In this document: positions 1 to 4,535 of the stretch, in pieces
Layout of the letters: the number at the start of each line of letters is the position of its first letter
How positions within the stretch are numbered: position 1 is the first letter of the stretch
From: Pedobacter sp. UBA5917
Lineage (GTDB): Bacteria > Bacteroidota > Bacteroidia > Sphingobacteriales > Sphingobacteriaceae
Length of the DNA: 7,008 nucleotides
Direction of reading: 5' to 3'
Assembly (NCBI RefSeq): GCF_002432345.1
Contig: NZ_DJDT01000353.1
Coordinates: forward strand, 1-7,008
Made by a program: the position numbers and the translations under genes
The notes under the pieces: generated by a model
Database searches by the model: none
Seen by the model: only the letters and a program-made list of their open reading frames with translations
What the model was told of the DNA's origin: nothing

Positions 1-2
1 CA

Positions 3-197
3 GCTCCGGTAAAACAGCCGAAGTTGCAAACTACCAAACAGGAATTCGGTAGAGAAGAGCCGGGTATCGAATTTGGAGATACACGCGAGGCAATCCCGCA
101 ACAGCCGATCCGTAAGGAAGCAACTGTTGGTAGAAACGAACCTTGCCCTTGCGGTAGCGGTAAAAAATACAAAAACTGCCACGGCGCTAACTTATAA
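3..197 (+). CDS. secA: Protein translocase subunit SecA, C-terminal end (5' partial)
   Basis: This is the 3' end of the gene for SecA, the ATPase that drives unfolded preproteins through the SecYEG channel of the inner membrane. Only the last 64 codons are in the window; the frame is open from position 3 and stops with TAA at 195-197. The visible part is a polar, Gln/Lys/Glu-rich linker (residues about 1-43 of the fragment), followed by the zinc-binding tail CPCGSGKKYKNCH. Cys48, Cys50, Cys59 and His60 of the fragment match the C-x-C-x8-C-H ligand set known to bind zinc and to contact SecB, the ribosome and phospholipid. The motor domains lie upstream of the window. The SEC-C motif also ends some unrelated proteins, but the linker followed by the motif at the very C-terminus is the SecA arrangement. 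A strong terminator starts 22 bases after the stop, so this is the last gene of its transcript. Confidence 0.93.
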   Translation, partial: APVKQPKLQTTKQEFGREEPGIEFGDTREAIPQQPIRKEATVGRNEPCPCGSGKKYKNCHGANL

Positions 198-218
198 TTA
201 GCATATCATAGCATACCG

Positions 219-248
219 AGCCCCGACAAAAAAAGTCGGGGCTTTTTT
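219..248 (+). terminator. Intrinsic terminator of secA
   Basis: A perfect 9-bp stem, AGCCCCGAC (219-227) with GTCGGGGCT (235-243), closes a loop of seven A residues and runs into a T tract (243-248). It lies 22 bases after the secA stop and before a 200-base gap, as expected for a rho-independent terminator. The A run of the loop does not give a good reverse-strand T tract outside the stem, so it probably works only on the + strand. Confidence 0.92.
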
Positions 249-445
249 ATTGAACTAAATTTTTAATTATCGAATTAAGTCATATATTTATTGTCGTAGA
301 TTTTTAATCTCCGATCAGATCAATTCGAGACTGGTAGGCAGTTTCTTAATGATAAATCAATAAAAAAAATGGAGTCTGGAAACCATAAAAAACGGGGCGT
401 AACCGAAAAGCCATAAGAGTAGGAACACACACACAACACACACAA
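249..445 (+). other. Leader/intergenic region before the PEGA lipoprotein gene, with a small hairpin and an AC tract
   Basis: No gene is seen here. A 7-bp hairpin with one G-T pair is present: GAGACTG (327-333) with CAGTTTC (339-345), loop GTAGG. It has no T tract, so it is not a good terminator. The segment AGTCT at 373-377 could pair alternatively with AGACT at 328-332, but I cannot assign a known riboswitch or small RNA class. Just before the start codon lies (AC)5-A-(AC)4 at 425-443, followed by AA and ATG. This gives an unstructured, purine-rich leader in place of a Shine-Dalgarno site, common in Bacteroidota. I found no convincing TTG/TAnnTTTG promoter pair in this stretch. Confidence 0.4.
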
Positions 446-823
446 ATGAAAAGAGTTTTTTACATTGCCGCTGTTTCAGCGACATTGCTGCTATCAAGCT
501 GCGCCACTATTTTTACGGGTACAAAACAAACCGTTCAGGTCAATTCTAATCCACCGGCCGCTACTATCGAAGTAGATGGGGTTAAAGCAGGGGTAACACC
601 TATGGCGGTACCCTTAAAAAAAGGATTTACCGGGCAAACCATCAGTTTAAAGCTTGATGGTTATGAAACCAAAACATTCCAGCCTCAAACTACTTTTAAT
701 CCTGTTGCCATATTAAATGTTATAGGTCTGTTTGGTTTTGCCATTGATGCCGCTACAGGTGCAATGATGAAATACGACCCGGCAGTATACGAATTTACCT
801 TAGAGCAAAAGAAAACGAATTAA
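446..823 (+). CDS. PEGA-domain lipoprotein
   Basis: A small envelope lipoprotein of 125 residues. The N-terminus is a lipoprotein signal peptide: Lys2-Arg3, a hydrophobic core (about residues 4-16) and the lipobox LSSC with the lipidated Cys at residue 19. The residues after Cys19 (ATIFTGT) lack the acidic cluster that marks surface export of Bacteroidota lipoproteins, so an inner-leaflet, periplasm-facing location is the better guess. Residues about 28-75 resemble a PEGA domain: the segment SNPPAATIEVDG (34-45), then TP at 51-52, and a closing LDGYET (70-75). PEGA domains are small beta-sandwich modules found in envelope proteins; no enzymatic activity is expected. Residues 85-108 form a Gly/Ala-rich hydrophobic stretch (NPVAILNVIGLFGFAIDAAT), often seen after this domain in similar small lipoproteins. 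The gene stands alone, with a terminator behind it. Its cellular role is unknown. Confidence 0.82.
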   Translation: MKRVFYIAAVSATLLLSSCATIFTGTKQTVQVNSNPPAATIEVDGVKAGVTPMAVPLKKGFTGQTISLKLDGYETKTFQPQTTFNPVAILNVIGLFGFAIDAATGAMMKYDPAVYEFTLEQKKTN

Positions 824-849
824 TTTAATTCTCTTAATGGAAATAATTC

Positions 850-883
850 AAAAAGCCAGGTTTCGAAAGGAGTCTGGCTTTTT
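850..883 (+). terminator. Intrinsic terminator of the PEGA lipoprotein gene
   Basis: AAAAAGCCAG (850-859) pairs perfectly with CTGGCTTTTT (874-883) around a 14-base loop. The stem has a T tract on its right side and, read from the other strand, an equivalent T tract on its left, so it could stop transcription in both directions. It lies 26 bases after the lipoprotein stop codon. Confidence 0.85.
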
Positions 884-917
884 CATTGCTTTCTTAACAA
901 TAACATTCTCTAAAAAT

Positions 918-994
918 CGTCATCTCGACTAAAGTGAAGCGAAACGGAGAGATCTACGTATTAATACTTTGCAATTAATTTTTCTGCATTGACG
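918..994. repeat. Degenerate REP/MITE-like palindromic element, CGTCATCTCGACT type
   Basis: The segment opens with CGTCATCTCGACT (918-930) and continues through GAAGCG to GGAGAGATCT (946-955). ATCTC (922-926) pairs with GAGAT (949-953), giving a short hairpin in the left arm. TGACG at 990-994 is the inverted complement of the opening CGTCA, giving a possible 77-bp unit. The right arm is otherwise poorly conserved and its end is uncertain. From memory, sequences of the form GTCATCTCGACnnAAGnnnAGCGnAnnGGAGAGATCT recur between genes in Sphingobacteriaceae genomes; I cannot confirm that here. It sits between a terminator and a toxin-antitoxin operon and contains no gene. Confidence 0.55.
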
Positions 995-1017
995 AAACGT
1001 TTGAGAATTGTATATTG

Positions 1018-1048
1018 TTGATATCGAGTTATATTTTTAGTATTTTTG
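1018..1048 (+). promoter_or_regulatory. Bacteroidota-type promoter of the toxin-antitoxin operon
   Basis: TTG (1018-1020), a spacer of 20 bases, and TATTTTTG (1041-1048) match the Bacteroidota sigma-factor consensus TTG-N17-23-TAnnTTTG. The -7 box ends only four bases before the antitoxin ATG at 1053, so transcription should start at or within a few bases of that codon, implying a leaderless or nearly leaderless message. Operator sites for autoregulation by the antitoxin would be expected to overlap this region, but I see no clear palindrome. AT-rich DNA yields such matches by chance, so the call is moderate. Confidence 0.5.
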
Positions 1049-1052
1049 AAAT

Positions 1053-1280
1053 ATGGAAACAATAACAATAAAAATTCCTGATCAAAAAAGTGGCATTGTA
1101 AAACAAATGCTAAAAGATTTTGGTGTCACTATTCTTGAAGCTTCGGCTAAGAATAAACATTTAGAATTATCCCCCGAACAACAACAAGAAATTATTTCAT
1201 CCCAAGAACAAATTAATAACGGTCTGTTTGTGACTCAATCAGACTTGGACGATGAAATAAATAAATGGCTAAAGAAATAA
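1053..1280 (+). CDS. Putative type II antitoxin, partner of the RelE/ParE-like toxin
   Basis: A 75-residue protein with the position and layout of a type II antitoxin. Its N-terminus is a short beta-like stretch (METITIKIP), followed by a Lys-rich helix (about residues 12-25) and a charged linker. The C-terminal part, from LSPEQQQEI (39-47) to DLDDEINKWLKK (64-75), resembles the toxin-binding tails of Bacteroidota antitoxins, which commonly end in an acidic E/D-rich helix and a WL pair. I do not recognise a named DNA-binding fold (no clear RHH, HTH or Phd motif), so the family is open. The last 16 bases overlap the toxin gene in another frame, which favours coupled translation and a fixed ratio of the two proteins. 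Expected role: bind and neutralise the toxin, and perhaps repress the operon. The call depends mainly on gene context. Confidence 0.72.
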   Translation: METITIKIPDQKSGIVKQMLKDFGVTILEASAKNKHLELSPEQQQEIISSQEQINNGLFVTQSDLDDEINKWLKK

Positions 1281-1573
1281 TCTGGTCTCATAAGGCAAAA
1301 ATTAAGCTTTATATCATTCTTGAGTTTTATGCCAATAGAAATGGGAATAAAAAGTATTCGGCCAAACTTTATAAAAGATTTAATAAGGAAATTAAACTGG
1401 TAATTAAAAACCCGCACTTAGGGATTCAATCTTCGCAACCAAATATCCGAGGTTTGATTGTGCTGGATTTTATAATATTTTATGAGAGCAATGATGCCCA
1501 AATCATTATTCATACTCTTTGGCAAACTCATCAAAATCCGGATAAATTATCTGCTGAAATACCCACAGATTAA
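1265..1573 (+). CDS. RelE/ParE-superfamily toxin of a type II toxin-antitoxin system
   Basis: A 102-residue basic protein. The sequence follows the RelE/ParE pattern: a first beta strand (KEIIWSHKAK), a helical hairpin (about residues 10-48, with ILEFYANRNGNKKYSAKLYKRF in the middle), NPHLG at 49-53, then strands IRGLIVLDFIIFYE (61-74) and AQIIIHTLW (78-86), ending in QNPDKL (90-95). Members either cleave mRNA on the ribosome (RelE) or poison DNA gyrase (ParE); sequence alone does not decide which. In related Bacteroidota proteins I recall the last strand reading WDxRQNPxKL; here it is WQTHQNPDKL, with His89 at the usual Arg position. Arg62 is retained. The start at 1265 overlaps the antitoxin by 16 bases. 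The frame is intact, with no sign of decay. Base composition appears more AT-rich than the neighbouring genes, fitting a horizontally acquired module. Confidence 0.83.
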   Translation: MAKEIIWSHKAKIKLYIILEFYANRNGNKKYSAKLYKRFNKEIKLVIKNPHLGIQSSQPNIRGLIVLDFIIFYESNDAQIIIHTLWQTHQNPDKLSAEIPTD

Positions 1574-1581
1574 ACTATTTG

Positions 1582-1637
1582 CTTAACCCATAAAGAATGC
1601 CGATTTTTGCAACGATTTCGGCATTCTTGTTGTTAAG
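1582..1637 (+). terminator. Two-tier hairpin after the toxin gene, terminator-like
   Basis: The inner stem is 11 bp and perfect: AAGAATGCCGA (1593-1603) with TCGGCATTCTT (1618-1628), loop 14 bases. An outer stem, CTTAAC (1582-1587) with GTTAAG (1632-1637), closes around it with small internal loops on each side. It begins eight bases after the toxin stop. A proper T tract is missing: the inner stem ends in CTT followed by GTTGTT. It may therefore be a weak terminator, a 3' stabilising structure, or a boundary serving both directions. Confidence 0.6.
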
Positions 1638-1685
1638 AAGAAATGAGATGATACATCTGCTCACCAAATGCCAATTATTTTGCTG

Positions 1686-2129
1686 ATGAAAACGACAATA
1701 ACTTTTATATCGTGCTTACTCCTTACCATTACTGCTTTTGCACAAAAAGGAGAAGTAACGGTTATAAAAGATGCTTTAATCGATAGTTTGATTGCCAAAC
1801 GCCTCGAAGTTTATAAAACCACGGGCGAAGTTAAACCGGGCAAACCAATTGTTTCTGCATACGGTTACCGTGTACAGATTTTTTATGGATCAGACCGGCG
1901 AGAGGTTTTTAATGAACAGGCCCGTTTTAAAGGACTTTACCCGCAGTTAAATACTTACCTTACTTATAAAGAACCCAATTATTATGTTCGTGTGGGCGAT
2001 TTCAGGAGCCGCTTAGAAGCACAGCGCCTTATCAACGAACTCAGACCAGCTTTTCCCACACTGTTTATTTTTAGGGAAAAAATTAATGCACCAACTTTAG
2101 ATACCACAACAACCAATGATCAAAAATAA
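1686..2129 (+). CDS. Exported SPOR-domain protein
   Basis: A 147-residue exported protein. I chose the ATG at 1686 rather than the in-frame ATG at 1668 because it places a standard signal peptide at the N-terminus: MKTT, a hydrophobic core (residues 5-16) and cleavage near AFA-Q (19/20). The upstream start would add six hydrophobic residues before the positive charge. Residues about 60-133 form a SPOR domain: strand GYRVQIFYGSD (60-70), helix REVFNEQARFKGLYP, strand YLTYKEPNYYVRVGDF (91-106) with the family's characteristic R-V-G-D-F, helix RSRLEAQRLINELR, and final strand TLFIFREKI (125-133). SPOR domains bind glycan strands stripped of stem peptides and direct proteins to sites of septal or growing wall. 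The Thr-rich C-terminus (TLDTTTTND) looks unstructured. Its last 14 bases overlap the next gene, so the two are probably translated together. No recognisable promoter was found upstream. Confidence 0.85.
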   Translation: MKTTITFISCLLLTITAFAQKGEVTVIKDALIDSLIAKRLEVYKTTGEVKPGKPIVSAYGYRVQIFYGSDRREVFNEQARFKGLYPQLNTYLTYKEPNYYVRVGDFRSRLEAQRLINELRPAFPTLFIFREKINAPTLDTTTTNDQK

Positions 2130-3300
2130 AGTACAGGAACTGGCCGCTCACATTTTTAATGATGTAGTAGGCTATCGTCAACATATCCATGCCAATCCCG
2201 AATTATCTTTCAAAGAATTCGAAACCTCTTTATTTATTAAGGATAAATTAAAAAAATGGGGAATTGAATATACCGATTGCGCCAATACAGGTGTGGTGGG
2301 TTTAATTAAGGGAAATTTACCTTCTGATCAGGTAATTGCTTTACGTGCCGATATGGACGCCTTGCCTATCCACGAAGCCAATGATAAACCTTACCGTTCT
2401 AAAAACCATGGCGTAATGCATGCCTGCGGACATGATGTGCATACTTCTTCACTTTTAGGTACTGCTTATATTTTAAACCAGTTAAAAGATGATTTCGGTG
2501 GAACTGTAAAACTGATTTTTCAACCTGCCGAAGAGTTGTTACCGGGCGGAGCAAGCATCATGATCAAAGAAGGTGTACTCGAAAACCCGAAACCCCACCA
2601 TATTGTTGGTCAGCATGTAATGCCTTTAATCGATGCCGGTAAAGTAGGTTTCCGTTCAGGCATTTATATGGCTTCTACCGATGAACTATATGTTACCGTA
2701 ACCGGAAAAGGCGGTCATGGCGCACAACCTCACCAGAATATCGATCCGGTTTTAATCGCTTCGCATATCATCATTGCCCTGCAACAGGTGGTAAGCCGCA
2801 ATGCCGATCCACGCATTCCTTCAGTTTTGTCTTTTGGTAAAGTAATTGCCAACGGAGCAACCAATATTATCCCTAACGAAGTGAAAATTGAAGGAACATT
2901 CAGGACTTTAGACGAGGATTGGAGAGATGAAGCGCATAAACGCATGAAAAAAATGGCCGAAGGCATTGCCGAAAGCATGGGCGGAAGCTGCGATTTCGAT
3001 ATCCATAGAGGTTATCCTTTTTTAATCAATGAAGAAAAATTAACCGCTAATGCAAGGGCTTTTGCCGAAGAGTTTTTAGGTAAAGAAAATGTGCTTGATT
3101 TAGACATCTGGATGGCTGCGGAAGATTTTTCTTTCTACTCGCAGGTAACAGATGCCTGTTTTTATCGTTTAGGTACCGGGAATGCAGCTAAAGACACGCA
3201 ATACTCGGTACATACCCCAAGATTCGACATAGATGAAGATGCCCTGAAAATCTCAACGGGGTTAATGGCTTACATCGCTTTAAAACAACTAGGAAACTGA
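2116..3300 (+). CDS. M20-family (M20D-type) metal-dependent amidohydrolase
   Basis: A 394-residue cytoplasmic enzyme (no signal peptide) of the N-acyl-L-amino-acid amidohydrolase/hippurate hydrolase group, of usual length. These enzymes split the amide bond of N-acylated or N-modified amino acids with a di-metal centre. Motifs seen: LRADMDALP (77-85); MHACGHDVHT (101-110), with the likely metal ligands Cys104 and His106; PAEE (137-140), with the catalytic Glu and a ligand; GQH (165-167); the dimerisation (lid) domain from about 185 to 295, opening at LYVTVTGKGGHGAQPHQNIDP (191-211); and AAEDFSFY (334-341) followed by SVHTPRFDIDE (364-374) with the last ligand His366. All key residues are present, so it should be active. 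The substrate cannot be read from sequence: IAA-amino acid, hippurate, N-acetyl amino acid or modified peptide hydrolysis are all possible. It starts inside the end of the SPOR gene, with a 14-base overlap. Confidence 0.92.
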   Translation: MIKNKVQELAAHIFNDVVGYRQHIHANPELSFKEFETSLFIKDKLKKWGIEYTDCANTGVVGLIKGNLPSDQVIALRADMDALPIHEANDKPYRSKNHGVMHACGHDVHTSSLLGTAYILNQLKDDFGGTVKLIFQPAEELLPGGASIMIKEGVLENPKPHHIVGQHVMPLIDAGKVGFRSGIYMASTDELYVTVTGKGGHGAQPHQNIDPVLIASHIIIALQQVVSRNADPRIPSVLSFGKVIANGATNIIPNEVKIEGTFRTLDEDWRDEAHKRMKKMAEGIAESMGGSCDFDIHRGYPFLINEEKLTANARAFAEEFLGKENVLDLDIWMAAEDFSFYSQVTDACFYRLGTGNAAKDTQYSVHTPRFDIDEDALKISTGLMAYIALKQLGN

Positions 3301-3314
3301 TGTAAGAGGTAATT

Positions 3315-3363
3315 ATGTAAAATGGATGATGGAGGAGTTTATGTGCTATCATCTATTTTACAT
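3315..3363. repeat. Inverted repeat between the amidohydrolase and the exported unknown protein
   Basis: ATGTAAAATGGATGAT (3315-3330) pairs over 16 bp with ATCATCTATTTTACAT (3348-3363), with a single G-T pair (3324/3354) and a 17-base loop. Around it lie further copies of the same short words on both sides: GATGG/GGAGG to the left and TCTCCATCTTCCATC and TATCCATTTTCCAT (3370-3405) to the right, which can pair with ATGGATGATGGAG. Such TGTAAnATGGATGATGG / CCATC-rich palindromes recur, from memory, between genes in Pedobacter-like genomes. There is no T tract, so a plain terminator is unlikely, but it could cap the 3' end of the upstream message. Confidence 0.65.
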
Positions 3364-3403
3364 CTCACATTCTCCATCTTCCATCAAACATTATCCATTT
3401 TCC

Positions 3404-4345
3404 ATGAAGAAATTATTTTTGTTTTTACTGTTTACTTCGCTCTTTTATAAAGGTTTTACACAGGAAATCCCGCGTTTCAATCCGGATACGATTAAAACCA
3501 TTACGCTCGATTCAACGGTAAATATCAAAGCCGAAAAACTGAATGTGGAAACATTTATCAGGAAGGTAATGTACGATACTTCTTTTTATCAATCGTTCAG
3601 GGATATGAAACGTTATACCTTCATTGCCGAAAACAGGATTTACAGTTACGATAAAAAGAACAAAGTTGATGGTAAAATATACCGTAAAATAAGGCACAAC
3701 AATAGTGGACCTTACAAAATGGAATACCTGGTAAAACAGGATACCGGGAAAATTTATAAGAAGAACGGTAAGTACCAGTTGTATACAGTAGAAATGTTCG
3801 ATTACATTTTTATGAATTCTTACAATACTGATTTTATTCCCAATGCGCCTAAACCTGATGGAAAAGGTGGCACAAATGAGAGTTATAAAGATAAGTTGAA
3901 AACCTTGGTTTTTAATCCAGGCAGGCCCGTAAAAGTTCCATTTATTGGCAGTAAAACCGAAATATTTTCGGCCAATATGCGCCAGTACTATGATTATGGT
4001 TTCACCAGTGGTACTTATCTGGATTCTATTCCGGTTTACCGCTTCAGGGTTTCGGTTAAGCCTGATTTAAGTAGCTGGACAAAAGATGGTATTATGATTA
4101 AGGAACTGGTGACTATTTTTGATAAACGCAACTTTAATATCTTAGGTCGTTACATCGATATGAAATACAGTAATCTGCTTTTCGATTTTGATGTGCAGAT
4201 GAATATCGAAATGGGCTATTTTGGCGAGGATAAACTGCCTACCAAAATTACTTATCAGGGCAACTGGGATTATCCTTTCAAAAAAGAAGAACGGGCAAGT
4301 TTTTTAATTGTACATAAAGATTACAAACTCGAAAAGAGCAAATAA
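3404..4345 (+). CDS. Exported protein of unknown function, LolA/outer-membrane-lipoprotein-like fold possible
   Basis: A 313-residue secreted protein that I cannot assign to a named family. The ATG at 3404 gives a clean signal peptide: MKK, hydrophobic core LFLFLLFTSLFY, cleavage near FTQ (about 18-20). An in-frame start at 3326 would put 26 extra residues in front, encoded by an inverted repeat, and is rejected. The mature part is rich in aromatic and charged residues and in beta-like strands, with no visible catalytic motif or Cys pair. The C-terminal third repeats a strand pattern, IPVYRFRVSVKP (209-220), ELVTIFDKRNFNILGRYIDM (234-253), LLFDFDVQMNIEMGYF (258-273), LPTKITYQGNW (278-288), recalling the half-barrel lipid-carrier folds of LolA/LolB and DUF-type Bacteroidota relatives. 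That resemblance is inference. It may follow the amidohydrolase in one transcript (103-base gap), but the repeat in between makes this uncertain. Confidence 0.7.
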   Translation: MKKLFLFLLFTSLFYKGFTQEIPRFNPDTIKTITLDSTVNIKAEKLNVETFIRKVMYDTSFYQSFRDMKRYTFIAENRIYSYDKKNKVDGKIYRKIRHNNSGPYKMEYLVKQDTGKIYKKNGKYQLYTVEMFDYIFMNSYNTDFIPNAPKPDGKGGTNESYKDKLKTLVFNPGRPVKVPFIGSKTEIFSANMRQYYDYGFTSGTYLDSIPVYRFRVSVKPDLSSWTKDGIMIKELVTIFDKRNFNILGRYIDMKYSNLLFDFDVQMNIEMGYFGEDKLPTKITYQGNWDYPFKKEERASFLIVHKDYKLEKSK

Positions 4346-4364
4346 GGATTCGATTATCTGCGGC

Positions 4365-4440
4365 CGTCACCCTGAATTCATTTCAGGGTCTATTCTGTAT
4401 AAATAATGTTGATTCGAAATGAAAGCTAGACAACATGACG
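4365..4440. repeat. REP/MITE-like palindromic element, CGTCACCCTGAA type
   Basis: The element opens with CGTCA (4365-4369) and closes with its inverted complement TGACG (4436-4440), 76 bp in total. The left arm holds an 8-bp perfect hairpin, ACCCTGAA (4369-4376) with TTCAGGGT (4382-4389), loop TTCAT. The right arm (GAAATGAAAGCTAGACAACATGACG) looks like a decayed mirror of the left. From memory, GTCACCCTGAAnTnATTTCAGGGTCT is a widespread intergenic repeat of Sphingobacteriaceae. The element starts 19 bases after the stop of the exported unknown gene and may also act as that gene's 3' hairpin. Confidence 0.65.
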
Positions 4441-4535
4441 TTAGCATTTGGTAAAGGAGATAGAAATTTATCATTATGAATAAATATTTATCGAATTCTG
4501 GTTGTTATCTTTAAACGATTATTAAACCGATAAAT

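Noticed and set aside
365..400. Possible preQ1-type riboswitch suggested by ATAAAAAAC in the PEGA leader
   Set aside because: The required upstream stem and C-rich loop of the preQ1-I class are not present, and the downstream gene has no link to queuosine.
884..1052. Small gene or RNA gene between the lipoprotein terminator and the antitoxin
   Set aside because: There is no supported reading frame and no tRNA or other RNA fold I can name; the stretch is explained by a degenerate repeat and a promoter.
1235..1417. Reverse-strand open frame of 60 codons across the antitoxin-toxin junction
   Set aside because: It lies wholly opposite the overlapping toxin and antitoxin genes, has no recognisable domain, and looks like an AT-rich shadow frame.
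1676..1682. TATTTTG as a -7 promoter box for the SPOR gene
   Set aside because: The spacing within the box is one base short, and no -33 element is present about 20 bases upstream.
2730..2978. Reverse-strand open frame of 82 codons inside the amidohydrolase
   Set aside because: The + strand there encodes conserved M20 lid-domain sequence; the reverse product matches nothing I recognise.
3512..3697. Reverse-strand open frame of 61 codons inside the exported unknown gene
   Set aside because: It is fully embedded in a longer gene with a signal peptide and has no leader or motif of its own.
4506..4513. TATCTTTA as a -7 promoter box for the serine hydrolase gene
   Set aside because: It is one base off TAnnTTTG, and no TTG lies at the required distance upstream; too weak to list as a promoter.
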